Shown here: piece after piece, positions 8,527-18,649 of the stretch
Numbering within the stretch: position 1 is the first letter of the stretch
How the letters are laid out: each line of letters starts with the position of its first letter
Assembly: GCA_004296455.1 (NCBI GenBank)
Contig: AP018280.1
Coordinates: 4,774,001 to 4,838,000 of the forward strand
Direction: 5' to 3'
Source of the DNA: Calothrix sp. NIES-4101
GTDB taxonomy: Bacteria > Cyanobacteriota > Cyanobacteriia > Cyanobacteriales > Nostocaceae
DNA length: 64,000 nt
Position numbers and translations under genes: made by a program
Notes under the pieces: generated by a model
The model's input: the letters and a program-made list of their open reading frames with translations, nothing else
Told to the model about the DNA's origin: nothing
Database searches by the model: none

Positions 8527-9396
8527 CTACAGTCCCAAATGTTGTCGTAACACTTGCCGCATCACATCAACAGGCACAGTGTCCCGTGCTAGCCAAATTT
8601 TCAATGCTGCTGCACCTTGTTGTACGAGCATTTCCAATCCATCGATGGTTGTCGCTCCTCTTTTGTGGGCTTGTTGCAAAAATTCTGTTGGATTGGGTGT
8701 ATAAATCAAATCGTAGACGATGGGGGAATTAGGGTTTAAATCCTCTATTTCTTCCTGACTCAAGGGTGATGCTTGAGTATGTGGATACATACCGATAGGG
8801 GTTGTATTTACCAATAAATCGGCATTGGGAAGCAATTTTGGGAGCAATTCCCAGTGATGAACTTGTAAGTTAGTTGTAAAAGCGGAGTTAGCCCAACTGT
8901 CACGGAAAGTCGCTAATTTCTGCAAATTTCTGCCAACTACATGAATTTCCGCACAACCAAGTTGAGCACAACCAGCAACAACTGCCCGTGCAGCTCCACC
9001 ATTCCCTAAAATTACTGCTGTAGTCTGACTCCAATCACGATTATATGTTGATCGCAAGGGGGCAATAAATCCCTCGACATCGGTGTTTGTGCCAACCCAT
9101 TGGTTATCTTGACGAAATACTGTATTCACTGCTCCCACAGCTTCAGCCAAACTAGATATTTCCGACATTAAGGGTATGATTGCTTGTTTGTGGGGAATTG
9201 TCACACTAAACCCAGTTATACCGATTGCCTCAAATCCCCGGATGGCATCCTCTAAATTTTGCGGTGCGATTGGTAAGGGAAGATATGCATAATCAACTCC
9301 TATTTGAGCAATTGCCGCATTATGCATCAATGGTGACAGTGAATGCTCTACCGGATGTCCAATGACACCTAATAACTTGGTTGTGCCTGTGATCAT
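8527..9396 (-). CDS. aroE: Shikimate dehydrogenase
   Basis: AroE reduces 3-dehydroshikimate with NADPH in the shikimate pathway. Motifs in order: substrate-binding EHSLSPLMHN, VTIPHK with the catalytic lysine, GTNTDVEGF with the catalytic aspartate, the dinucleotide-binding GNGGAARAV, VNTTPIGMYP, and the C-terminal GLEMLVQQGAAA. The ATG at 9396 gives a 289-residue protein starting MITGTTKLLG, which fits the family (270-290). An in-frame ATG at 9456 would add 20 residues with no family similarity. It converges with the Nudix gene; a hairpin-forming repeat separates them. Confidence 0.95.
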   Translation of the reverse strand: MITGTTKLLGVIGHPVEHSLSPLMHNAAIAQIGVDYAYLPLPIAPQNLEDAIRGFEAIGITGFSVTIPHKQAIIPLMSEISSLAEAVGAVNTVFRQDNQWVGTNTDVEGFIAPLRSTYNRDWSQTTAVILGNGGAARAVVAGCAQLGCAEIHVVGRNLQKLATFRDSWANSAFTTNLQVHHWELLPKLLPNADLLVNTTPIGMYPHTQASPLSQEEIEDLNPNSPIVYDLIYTPNPTEFLQQAHKRGATTIDGLEMLVQQGAAALKIWLARDTVPVDVMRQVLRQHLGL

Positions 9397-10477
9397 TTTA
9401 CCCTGGTTAATTATTTCAAAATCTATAACTAACCAATAATGTAATTTGACTAACAATTGAACTCAATCTATTAGATACATATTTGACAGACACAGCGCGA
9501 TCGCATCTGCTTGAATTTATAAAATATATAGCAATTCTACCGTTTCCAGGTCTTCATCTATCCCAACATAAATCTCCACATCATAGCTGCTGCCTACGGA
9601 ATTATAGGGGATATTAGGCAGTAACCTTCCCAGTTATAAGCTATTCTAATCAGTGAAATCAGAACTCACAATATTTCATTGCTCGGTTCCCTAAATTGAT
9701 TATTGTGATGTTTATATGATGTTTCTATTATCTGTCAGATTTTAGACTAGTTGCCAACAATAAATGCAGCAACAACACTAGTGTTACAATTGTTTGCTAA
9801 CAGACTCTAAATCTCCAATTGGTAGGAACAACATCGCATTGGTTTAGAATGTACTTATTCCCAACTAATCTTCTAACTTTACTCAGTGTAAATCCTTGAA
9901 TTAATCAAATCTTTTGGGGCTTATTGCTTCGGGATCGCACTTTCAACAGTCTAACTCTGTTTAAGAAAACATTAAGTTCAGGCAAACATATGCTGGTTGT
10001 GATGTTAGATCGTGTTTGTAGTTTGCGGCGATTTATACATCTAATATCCAGAAAGTCTCACCTGTGCCTGCTCTTGAACATTGCAGTATATACTGGGTTT
10101 GACAACCCTGCGTAAATTATTAACAATTAACAAACACTTGAATTAACAAGGCTTTCATGCTTGAAGTACAACTTTCTAGCATTCTCCACTTGGGATGAAT
10201 GCTATATTATTTTCTGAGCGTAATCTTACAAGTATCTCAAACAAATGCGTCAAAAATTTTACTCCCTAACCCTGGTAAGTCATTATCAACAGCAAGAATG
10301 TCAGGGGTTATTGATTTTTTTCACATTTCTTTAGATAATTTGAAGATACTTAGCGTCAAAATGGAAATAGTTCCGTATAGCAAACTACAAAATCTCAAGC
10401 AGCAAATTTATATTGCCGTGTTAATTCAAGTCCAAATTTTGGGAACACTATTTACGTGTAATTCGTGAGTAAATACC
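9397..10477. other. Long AT-rich intergenic region
   Basis: About 1.1 kb without a gene I can support. Short open frames at 9924-10115 and 10199-10468 have no recognisable domain, no ribosome site and AT-driven composition. The region should hold the aroE and DUF4327 promoters, but I can place no -10/-35 element with confidence. Confidence 0.5.
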
Positions 10478-10714
10478 ATGAGTGTGAATACGGTGCCTTC
10501 TATCAACTACTACTCTCTAGGCGTGATTCAAGACGAAGCACGCCGACTTGTACAGAAGGGGGTTGTAAGCAGACAACAGCCCATATATACTCTGTGCCAG
10601 TACATTCCTGCAAGAGAATGGGTTTGTGTTGAATGTGAACTAGAAAAATGTGACTTTTTGTTGCGCGATCGCATCGCTGACCTAATTGGTCGTGAAGAAT
10701 GGGACAATGACTGA
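10478..10714 (+). CDS. DUF4327 family protein
   Basis: A 78-residue protein of the cyanobacterial DUF4327 family, recognised from the block SRQQPIYTLCQYIPAREW followed by VCVECELEKCDFLLRDRIADLIGREEW. Three cysteines (one in TLCQ, two in VCVECE plus one in EKCDF nearby) are conserved-looking and could bind a metal, but this is not shown. The family has no known function and is almost restricted to cyanobacteria. The gene stands alone between long noncoding stretches. Confidence 0.85.
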   Translation: MSVNTVPSINYYSLGVIQDEARRLVQKGVVSRQQPIYTLCQYIPAREWVCVECELEKCDFLLRDRIADLIGREEWDND

Positions 10715-11417
10715 TTCTCTTCAATCCAGATTTTGGATTTGGGGAAGTTAGAAGCCTATAGATTTAAGCAGCAACAGGTTTTGTGAACAGCAAGATAACT
10801 CTCGATAAAACAATCAGCATTACCCAATCCAAAATCTTTAGCATCTACCTAAATTTATTAATTCGTGAAGCCAAAAGCATTAGGGTCTAAAATTGTCAAG
10901 ATTTATGACTCAAAGATTCAAGTTTAGCAATTGTGTCTTTTTGTATCTTTGAAGCTCACCAATGTTTAATTTTTGCATTGCATGATTTAGGACAACTTAT
11001 TTCCAACTCGTCTCCCATAACGGTTGGAAGTCGCCTTTGAGTCGTGATGCGGGTTCAGGTTTCGCTAACTGTAGTTTCCAGTTAATTTTCAATATTGCTC
11101 GGTATTCTACAACAACTGTGTTTAATTCTTGAGGCTTATTTTTTAATATTGCGATTTTTCATCTGCCATTTGCGATACGCATTGTTTCATAACTGCGGCA
11201 TCTAGCCATTTGCAAATAGAGCCAATCCTTGAGGGATCGCAATTGAAAACAAATATCTCATAATTCCAGTACAGATTGCTGTAACGTAATAACTATTTCA
11301 TTTCATTTCATTTGCTTGAGTAATTTTAAGACTTTGGGGAGCAGCTATAATCGGCAACTGCTCCTTTTTTAGTGCTGATTTATCTGGGCTCTTAAGGGTG
11401 TAAAGAGTCAGAAATTC
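10715..11417. other. Intergenic region without recognisable gene
   Basis: About 700 bases between two convergent genes (DUF4327 on plus, the 127-aa protein on minus). I see no long frame, no RNA-gene signature and no strong repeat. Confidence 0.5.
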
Positions 11418-11801
11418 CTAAAACTGTTCTAAATACTGATTTACATCTTCGATAAGACGAGTTAATTCGGCTTCTGTTGTTAACTTAATTGTGGCATCGC
11501 GTATTGTCAGCAGAACTTTGGCTGCAAATGGTGTTGCCCAGATATTGGGATTACAAAAAACCTCTAAAAAGACTTCTCCTGTATACCTGTATTCTGTGGG
11601 GCGTTGAGGTGTAGGTTTGCTACCAGCACCTGTTTTTGCGGCGGATACTGCTTTGAGGTTACTAATTAATTGCTCAAGGGCGGCTTTGAGTTCCCGTGCA
11701 GCGTCAGGGGAAAAGCTAAAGGAAACTGAACCTTCGATGAGATTTAATTTTAGATGCGTTGAAGACATTCGTTTGAGCGCCGATTCTTGAACATTACTCA
11801 T
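11418..11801 (-). CDS. Conserved-looking hypothetical protein (127 aa)
   Basis: I do not recognise the family. The protein is soluble with no signal peptide. It begins with a beta-rich stretch ([31 protein letters not shown]), continues through a Lys/Pro/Thr linker and ends with [19 protein letters not shown]. The codon pattern looks coding. The start could also be the Met at residue 12 (MSSTHLKL). It is flanked by long gaps on both sides, so context gives no clue. Confidence 0.65.
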   Translation of the reverse strand: MSNVQESALKRMSSTHLKLNLIEGSVSFSFSPDAARELKAALEQLISNLKAVSAAKTGAGSKPTPQRPTEYRYTGEVFLEVFCNPNIWATPFAAKVLLTIRDATIKLTTEAELTRLIEDVNQYLEQF

Positions 11802-12321
11802 CTTACCGAATCGTGGAAAGCTAAAAGTTAATTTATTTATACTTAAATGTATTTATTTATACTTTAAAAAACCACATTCCCAATTTTCTGTCTAGATTTA
11901 CGTTTTGTTACATAATGTCATGTTTGGCTAATCACTTAACAATTCAGATTTCCCGCGTCTCTAAGTCTCCGTGTCAGTCTTAATGAAAGTATTCAACCGG
12001 ACATGATATGACTGCATTTGACTCCCCAATTTAGCCAGCAGAATTTTTGACATCTTCAGAGATAAATCTCCAGGTAGATTTATCATCAAATTTTTCTGCA
12101 AATTAATGCAAATTAATGCAAAACAAAGTCATTTATTTATCAGCAAAAAAGTTACTAATAACTGAATATTGAGCATCACTTAATTAAAAAAAATTGCAAT
12201 ACATGTCAGTAAAATCTTTACTTAAAGATATCTATAATCCTTAATATGTCAAGGTTTAAAATATTTACTTAGTCTTAAAAGCTATACAGTAGAAGTAAGG
12301 TATGGAAATAAAAAATACTGT
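11802..12321. other. Intergenic region with short direct repeats
   Basis: About 520 AT-rich bases between divergent genes. It holds a duplicated ATTTATTTATACTT-like segment (11834-11870), a duplicated AAATTAATGC segment (12100-12122) and a short GCGTCTCTAAGTCTCCGTGTC low-complexity patch (11957-11977). No gene is supported. Confidence 0.5.
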
Positions 12322-13209
12322 ATGATTTACGATAATAGAGCGACTGTAAGAAAGGTTCTAATCATTACGCTATTACTGAATATATTTGTAATGGTGTTAA
12401 AGGCTGTTGTGGGAAATATGACTGGTTCCCTCAGCTTACTTGCGGATGCGTTACATAGCATTACCGATAGTGCAAATAATATTTTGGGATTAATTACTAG
12501 TCGCTTCTCTTCTCCCATACCTGATAGAGAACATCCCTATGGACATCAGAAGTTTGAAGCTGTGGGTGCTTTGGGAATTGCAGCTTTTTTGGGGATAGCT
12601 TGTTTTGAAATTATTCAGGGTGCGATTGAAAGGATAATTCATGGCGGTAAACCTGTAAGGATTTCTGCACCTGAGTTATGGATATTATTGGTTGTCCTCG
12701 GTGTGAATATTTTTGTTGCTTTTTATGAACGTCGCGTTGGTAAACGGGTGGGAAGTCCGATTTTGATTGCAGATGCAACCCACACAATGAGTGATATTTG
12801 GGTGACAATTACGGTAATTGCTGGTTTGATTGGGGTTTGGCTGGGGTATCAGTGGTTGGATGTGGTTTTGGCTTTTCCCGTGGCTTTGTTGGTATTTTGG
12901 AGTGGGTGGACGGTATTAAAGGACAATTTACCTTGGTTAGTTGATGAAGTTGCGATTGCACCGGAAACAATTCATGCGATCGCCCTTGCGGTTCCTGGCG
13001 TGGTAAACTGCCATGATATTGCTTCCCGTGGTGTGGTGGGAAGACAAATTTTTATTGAGATGCATTTAATTGTTGATGCTGCTGATGTGGAAACTGCACA
13101 CCGTATTACTGAAGAAGTCGAAAAACGTTTGGAAGAACGATTTAACCCTGCCAGAATTTTGATTCACGTTGAGCCGCCTAGCTATCAATCTACCCAAATC
13201 AGTTTTTAA
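12322..13209 (+). CDS. Cation diffusion facilitator (CDF) family metal transporter
   Basis: An inner-membrane divalent-metal/proton antiporter of 295 residues. Six transmembrane helices are visible, followed by the cytoplasmic C-terminal domain (about 210-290, ending with HVEPPS). Transport-site residues are Asp42, His45 and Asp49 in helix 2 (ADALHSITD), and Asp151, His154 and Asp158 in helix 5 (ADATHTMSD). The HPYGHQKFE loop (71-79) is typical. The His/Asp site is usual for zinc or broad divalent transporters, but the metal cannot be fixed from sequence. The phytochrome gene follows after 93 bases on the same strand. Confidence 0.92.
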   Translation: MIYDNRATVRKVLIITLLLNIFVMVLKAVVGNMTGSLSLLADALHSITDSANNILGLITSRFSSPIPDREHPYGHQKFEAVGALGIAAFLGIACFEIIQGAIERIIHGGKPVRISAPELWILLVVLGVNIFVAFYERRVGKRVGSPILIADATHTMSDIWVTITVIAGLIGVWLGYQWLDVVLAFPVALLVFWSGWTVLKDNLPWLVDEVAIAPETIHAIALAVPGVVNCHDIASRGVVGRQIFIEMHLIVDAADVETAHRITEEVEKRLEERFNPARILIHVEPPSYQSTQISF

Positions 13210-13302
13210 TTGATTTACTTTATCAACTTAAGTTATACGAGTTGTGATTTTGGATTGAAGTCAGTATTTTTGCAACATTACTGAGTCAGGAGAATTGAAA
13301 TT

Positions 13303-15570
13303 GTGACATTTAATCAAGCAAATAATAATTATATAAATCTAGGATTTAAAGTAGATTTAAGTAATTGCGATCGCGAACCAATCCAATTTTCTGGGACTCT
13401 ACAACCCCATGGAGTCATGTTAGTTTTACTGGAATCTAATTTGCAGATTATTCAAGTTAGTGATAATACATTTTCTTTTTTTAATTTGCATCCTCAAGAA
13501 TTGCTTAATCAAGATTTAAGCAAGTTATTGGAGCCAGAACAAATCAGTTTGTTACATGATTGTTTGCAGCAAGAGGATTTACAAACTATAAATCCAATTG
13601 AAATTAATATAAAAATATTAGATAAAAGCCTATTTTTTGATGGAATTCTCCATCGCCATGAAGGCATAATCATTTTAGAATTAGAACTTGTAGTTGAAAA
13701 GAAAAATAATTTTTTTAATTTTTATCATTTGCTTAAATCTGCTCTCAGTAAATTACAAAATACGAGTAATTTGCAGGAATTGAGCCAGATTTTAGTTAGA
13801 GAAGTGCGGAAAATCAGTAATTTTGACCGGGTGATGATATATCAATTTGATGAAAATTGGAATGGTAAAGTCATCGCTGAAGACAAAACCGAGAATATGA
13901 CTTCATATTTGAATTTACATTATCCCGCTTCCGATATTCCTCAACAAGCACGACAGCTTTATTGTCGTAATTGGTTACGTTTAATTCCTGATGTTAATTA
14001 TCAGCCAACAGCAATTATCCCCACAAATAATCCTTTAACAAACCAGCCACTAGATTTGACTCATTCAGTGTTACGGAGTGTCTCTCCTTTACACATAGAA
14101 TATATGCAAAATATGGGTTTGCAGGCATCCATGTCGATTTCCATTATCAAAAATCAACAATTGTGGGGATTGATAGCTTGCCATCATCAAACACCAAAAT
14201 ATGTGCAGTATGAAATTCGTCATGCTTGTGAGTTTTTAGGGCGAATTGCTTCATTGGAAATGATAGCTAAAGAAGATAATGAAGATTTTGATTATAAATT
14301 TTTGTTGAGTTCGGTTCACAGTAAGTTAGTTGAATATATGTCGGTGGAAGCTGATTTTATTGATGGTTTAATTGCTCATAAGCCAAATATCTTGGATTTA
14401 GTTAATGCACAGGGTGCAGCAATATGCTTTGAGGATAAATATTATTTTTTGGGTAACGTTCCTCCAGTCGCAGAAATCCAAAATTTATGGGAATGGATTA
14501 ATCAGCATTTCCAAGAAGATATTTTTGCAACCGATTGTTTATTTAATTATTATCCCCAAGCAGAAAATTTTAAAGATATTGCTAGCGGTTTGCTTGCCCT
14601 GTCTATAGCTAAAAGTCAGAAAAATTATGTGTTATGGTTTCGTCCAGAAGTCATCCAAACGGTGAATTGGGGTGGAAATCCTCATAAACCTGTTGAAGTT
14701 TCTGGAAATGGAGAATTGCGTTTATCGCCGCGTAAGTCGTTTGCATTATGGCAAGAAACAGTACGGATGAAATCTCTACCATGGAAACATTGTGAGATAA
14801 ATTCCGCTCTAGAGTTACGCAGTACAATTTTGGGAGTTATTTTGCGAAAAGCAGATGAATTAGCAAAATTGAATTTTGAGTTAGAACGTAGCAACAAAGA
14901 ATTAGATGCATTTGCTTATATCGCTTCCCATGATTTGAAGGAACCGTTGCGAGGAATTCATAATTACTCCAGTTTTCTGATTGAAGATTATGGAGAAATA
15001 TTGAATAATGATGGTAAATCTAAGCTGCAAACATTAATGCGTTTAACGCAGCGAATGGAAGATTTAATAGAGTCTTTGCTGCATTTTTCACGCTTGGGAA
15101 GAGTCGATTTATCGATGCAAGAAACAAATTTAAACGATGTTGTTTCCCAAATTTTAGACTTGTTGAGAGCGCGAATTGAAGAAACAAAAGTTGAGATTCG
15201 TATACATAAAATATTACCAACAATATCTTGCGATCGCATTCAAATTGGTGAGGTTTTCAGTAATCTCATTGCTAATGCAATTAAATATAATGATAGCCCA
15301 GAAAAGTGGATTGAAATTAGTTATCTAGAAGACTCACATCCTTTAATATTTTATGTCCGCGACAACGGCATTGGTATTCGTGAAAAGCACTTTGAAGGGA
15401 TTTTTCGTATTTTTAAACGCTTGCACGCACCCAGTAAATATGGAGGTGGGACTGGTGCAGGACTAACCATTGCAAAAAAAATTGTTGAACGCCACGGTGG
15501 TAATATTTGGTTAGAATCAAGTTACGGTCAAGGAAGTACGTTTTACTTTACATTAGAACCAGATAGTTAA
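13303..15570 (+). CDS. cphB: Bacteriophytochrome-type histidine kinase (CphB-like)
   Basis: A red/far-red light sensor kinase of 755 residues. Order: PAS (about 18-125), GAF (about 150-310), PHY (about 325-505), HisKA with His543 in IASHDLKEP, and HATPase with N-box NLIANAIKYND, DNGIGI and GTGAGLTIAKKI. The Cys that holds phycocyanobilin in Cph1-type proteins is replaced by Leu263 in SVSPLHIEY. Cys22 in SNCDREPIQFSGTLQPHG lies where bacteriophytochromes bind biliverdin. This is the pattern known for CphB of Calothrix, hence the symbol. The start is a GTG with AGGAG upstream. An Rcp1-type regulator follows after 152 bases. Confidence 0.9.
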   Translation: MTFNQANNNYINLGFKVDLSNCDREPIQFSGTLQPHGVMLVLLESNLQIIQVSDNTFSFFNLHPQELLNQDLSKLLEPEQISLLHDCLQQEDLQTINPIEINIKILDKSLFFDGILHRHEGIIILELELVVEKKNNFFNFYHLLKSALSKLQNTSNLQELSQILVREVRKISNFDRVMIYQFDENWNGKVIAEDKTENMTSYLNLHYPASDIPQQARQLYCRNWLRLIPDVNYQPTAIIPTNNPLTNQPLDLTHSVLRSVSPLHIEYMQNMGLQASMSISIIKNQQLWGLIACHHQTPKYVQYEIRHACEFLGRIASLEMIAKEDNEDFDYKFLLSSVHSKLVEYMSVEADFIDGLIAHKPNILDLVNAQGAAICFEDKYYFLGNVPPVAEIQNLWEWINQHFQEDIFATDCLFNYYPQAENFKDIASGLLALSIAKSQKNYVLWFRPEVIQTVNWGGNPHKPVEVSGNGELRLSPRKSFALWQETVRMKSLPWKHCEINSALELRSTILGVILRKADELAKLNFELERSNKELDAFAYIASHDLKEPLRGIHNYSSFLIEDYGEILNNDGKSKLQTLMRLTQRMEDLIESLLHFSRLGRVDLSMQETNLNDVVSQILDLLRARIEETKVEIRIHKILPTISCDRIQIGEVFSNLIANAIKYNDSPEKWIEISYLEDSHPLIFYVRDNGIGIREKHFEGIFRIFKRLHAPSKYGGGTGAGLTIAKKIVERHGGNIWLESSYGQGSTFYFTLEPDS

Positions 15571-15722
15571 GTCGATTAAATAGGTTTAAAGACTTATTGT
15601 TGAACTGAATGCAGAGAAAAATTAATGATCAATGATTATCTATACTTGATATTAGTCAATGGGAAACACCGAGAAATAGTGACTCTCAACATTGCTAGCT
15701 ACATGTTTTATCCCCTACCCCT

Positions 15723-16211
15723 ATGATTGGTAACGCAACTCAACCCATATTAGTAGTTGAAGATAGCAATGAAGATTTTGAAGCGTTTATCCGTATTTTG
15801 TGCCGTCAAGAGGTAGTTAACCCCATATTTCGATGTACTGATGGAGATGAAGCACTAGACTTTCTTTACCATCGGGGTAACTATTCTAATTCCCAAACTG
15901 CTCCTCGTCCATCAATCATTTTACTAGATTTAAATTTACCAGGAACCGATGGACGGGAAGTTCTGGAACAAATCAAACAAGATCATAATCTGAAAAATAT
16001 TCCAATTGTCATATTTACAACCTCCTCAAATCCCAGAGATATTGATATATGTTATAGCTATTGCATCACCAGCTATATACTGAAACCAATTGATATGAAT
16101 CGTTTGATTCAAACAATTGAAAACTTTGTCAAGTATTGGCTAGATATTGTGATTTTACCCAACAGTGTTCCCGTTAGCCATGACTCAACAGCTAACAGTT
16201 CTAATTATTGA
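15723..16211 (+). CDS. rcpB: Rcp1-type response regulator, phytochrome partner (RcpB-like)
   Basis: A single receiver domain of 162 residues with no output domain. The acidic pocket is ED (residues 13-14 in VVEDSNED), the phospho-acceptor is Asp69 in ILLDLNLPG, and the conserved lysine is in YILKPID. The [11 protein letters not shown] segment and the late YWLDIVILP match Rcp1-type regulators that dimerise and take phosphate from cyanobacterial phytochromes. It follows the cphB-like gene on the same strand, as in other cphB-rcpB pairs. Its 3' end overlaps the next gene by 32 bases. Confidence 0.9.
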   Translation: MIGNATQPILVVEDSNEDFEAFIRILCRQEVVNPIFRCTDGDEALDFLYHRGNYSNSQTAPRPSIILLDLNLPGTDGREVLEQIKQDHNLKNIPIVIFTTSSNPRDIDICYSYCITSYILKPIDMNRLIQTIENFVKYWLDIVILPNSVPVSHDSTANSSNY

Positions 16212-18534
16212 TGATTCTCTGGAAGACAGGGAAGTTTATCGTCGCTATTTACGGCAAGACGTTAACTATGAGTATGCCATTTTAGAAGCAGAAACGGGTG
16301 CAGGCGCTTTGCAACTATTGCATTACTGTCAACCAGATGGAATTTTGTTGGATTTTTTGCTTCCAGATATTGATGGTTTGGAATTTATGGCGGAACTGAA
16401 ACAATTGGTAGGGGGAAATTTACCAGCCGTAATTATGCTCACAGGGCAAGGTGATGAGTCCATTGCTGTAGAAGCGATGAAAAATGGTGTGCAAGACTAT
16501 TTAGTTAAGGGGAAAATCACACCAGAAATACTACTCTCCAGCCTACATTCAGCAGTTGAAAATGTCCGCTTGCGTCATGAGTTGCGTCGCAGCGAGGAAC
16601 GTTTTCGGACTTCCATTGAAAACTTGCTCGATTGCTTTGGGATTTACTCTGCTGTCAGGGATACAGGCGGAAAAATAGTCGATTTTCGCATAGATTATGT
16701 TAATCCTGCCGCTTGCAAATTCAATATTATGAGTGCGGAGGAGCAAATTGGCAAATTACTGTTTGAGAATTTCCCCTCACAGCGAGAAATGGGATTATTT
16801 GAGGAATATTGCCAGGTTGTGGAAACTGGAGAAGCTTTAGAAAAAGAAGCGATCGCCTATAATTTTGATCATGGTAATCATATTATCACTCGTCTGATTG
16901 ATGCTCGTATCTCCAAGCTGGGGGATGGTTTTGTTTTATCTTGGCGCGATGTCACCGCCAAAAAACAGGCTGAGGAGCAATTACGCCAGAGTCACAACCG
17001 TTTTCGATTGGCTACAGAGGCAGTTAATTGCCTAATTTATGAATGGGACTATGAAAACAATTGGGTTGAACGTACCGAAGCATTAAAAAATATTGTTGGT
17101 TATACCCTAGATGAAGCCGAACCCACCCAAGAGTGGTGGTGGCAACTGATTCATCCTGAGGATCAAAAAAAATTACAAACTATCCGTGTGGAGCTTGATA
17201 ATATCATTTCTAGCCCCGACCATTTTAGCTATGAATATCGAGTACGTCATAAAGATGGCACCTATCGGCATATTTTGGATAGGGGGCTGGCAATTAGGAA
17301 CGAAGAAGGAAAAATCATCCGTTTGCTTGGGAGTACAACAGATATCACAGCCGAAAAAACCGCACTCGCAGAACAAAGACGTGCAGAAGAAGCCCTGCGG
17401 CAAAGCGAAGAACGCTACCGTTATTTATCTGAAGCTGTCCCACAGTTGGTTTGGATTTGTAATTCTGAGGGAGAAAATGAGTATTTTAACCAGCGCTGGC
17501 AGGAATTTACTGGGCAATCTCTTGAAGAAGGACTGGGTTGGGGCTGGTTAAAAATGCTACATCCGGAAGATTGCGATCGCATCATCCATGCTTGGAAGGA
17601 AGCTGCCAGCACAGGTAAATTATACGAAGCAGAAATGCGTTACCGTTGTTCTCAAGATGACAGCTACCACTGGTTTTTGGTACGCGCTTTACCAATGGTT
17701 GACAAAGAAGGAAAAATTTGGAAATGGTTCGGCACAAGTACAAATATTAACGAAATCAAGCAACTGGAAGCCGAACGCAACCGTTTTTTAGAGTCAGAAA
17801 AACTTGCCCGCGCGGAAGCTGAAAATGCCAACCGTGCTAAAGATGACTTTGTCGCCATGGTATCACACGATTTGCGATCGCCTCTAAATGCGATTATTGG
17901 CTGGTCTACACTCCTAAGAACTCGCCAGCTTGACGAAGTTGCCGTGAACCGCGCTCTGGAAATCATCGAACGTAATGCTAAATCCCAAGCCAAAATCCTC
18001 GAAGATTTACTGGACATCTCCCGTATGCTCCGAGGAGCTTTACACCTCGATTTATGTCCAGTCAATCTTTATACTATTGTTGCCACCGCAGTCGAAACTA
18101 CTTACCCTAGCGCCAACAGTAAAAATATCCGCTTAATTAGCCAACTTGATGACTCTCTACCGCTCATTTCTGGTGATCCCAATCGCCTCCAACAAGTATT
18201 AAGTAATTTACTTGCCAATGCCATTAAATTTACTCCAGAAGAGGGAAGTATTGCAGTTTGTTTATCGATGCAAATCATCCAGAATGATAGTTTTTCCCAA
18301 AAATATGCCGTCATCACCGTCAAAGATTCCGGAATTGGCATCACACCAGAATTTTTACCGCAAATATTTGAACGCTACCGACAAGCAGATAACAATAACC
18401 GTCACCAAGGCTTAGGACTAGGACTGGCGATCGCACGTCACATTACAGAATTACATGGTGGTACAATTTTTGTAAATAGCCCCGGCGAAGGCTTAGGAAG
18501 CACTTTTACAATTCAATTACCGTTAGAGAAGTAG
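16180..18534 (+). CDS. Hybrid REC-PAS-PAS-PAS sensor histidine kinase
   Basis: A 784-residue soluble kinase, taking the ATG at 16180 (a GTG at 16165 would add 5 residues). Order: receiver (about 1-120, Asp in ILLDFLLPD); three PAS/PAC modules (about 135-255, 270-395 and 405-530), the second and third with the PAS_3-type HPED motif; a short coiled linker; HisKA with His563 in [10 protein letters not shown]; and HATPase with [15 protein letters not shown] and GLGLGLAIA. It overlaps rcpB by 32 bases in another frame, so translation is probably coupled. The receiver at the N-terminus suggests it takes phosphate from an upstream kinase, possibly the phytochrome, before signalling on. That link is inference. 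Confidence 0.9.
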   Translation: MTQQLTVLIIDDSLEDREVYRRYLRQDVNYEYAILEAETGAGALQLLHYCQPDGILLDFLLPDIDGLEFMAELKQLVGGNLPAVIMLTGQGDESIAVEAMKNGVQDYLVKGKITPEILLSSLHSAVENVRLRHELRRSEERFRTSIENLLDCFGIYSAVRDTGGKIVDFRIDYVNPAACKFNIMSAEEQIGKLLFENFPSQREMGLFEEYCQVVETGEALEKEAIAYNFDHGNHIITRLIDARISKLGDGFVLSWRDVTAKKQAEEQLRQSHNRFRLATEAVNCLIYEWDYENNWVERTEALKNIVGYTLDEAEPTQEWWWQLIHPEDQKKLQTIRVELDNIISSPDHFSYEYRVRHKDGTYRHILDRGLAIRNEEGKIIRLLGSTTDITAEKTALAEQRRAEEALRQSEERYRYLSEAVPQLVWICNSEGENEYFNQRWQEFTGQSLEEGLGWGWLKMLHPEDCDRIIHAWKEAASTGKLYEAEMRYRCSQDDSYHWFLVRALPMVDKEGKIWKWFGTSTNINEIKQLEAERNRFLESEKLARAEAENANRAKDDFVAMVSHDLRSPLNAIIGWSTLLRTRQLDEVAVNRALEIIERNAKSQAKILEDLLDISRMLRGALHLDLCPVNLYTIVATAVETTYPSANSKNIRLISQLDDSLPLISGDPNRLQQVLSNLLANAIKFTPEEGSIAVCLSMQIIQNDSFSQKYAVITVKDSGIGITPEFLPQIFERYRQADNNNRHQGLGLGLAIARHITELHGGTIFVNSPGEGLGSTFTIQLPLEK

Positions 18535-18649
18535 TAATAGTAGAAGTAGTAGTAGAAGTAGTAATTCACCCAGCTATTATTAATTTTTCTCCGCGTCTCC
18601 CAATCTCCGCGTCAGTTTGATCTTACGATGCTTCAATCACACAAAAATA

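Noticed and set aside
8432-8732. Plus-strand frames rich in Ser, Pro, His and Leu
   Set aside because: They are read from the low-complexity CTCCCCATC repeat and the reverse of aroE, and have no domain or ribosome site.
9924-10468. Two open frames of 63 and 89 codons in the aroE-DUF4327 gap
   Set aside because: No ribosome site, no recognisable family, and composition explained by AT-rich DNA.
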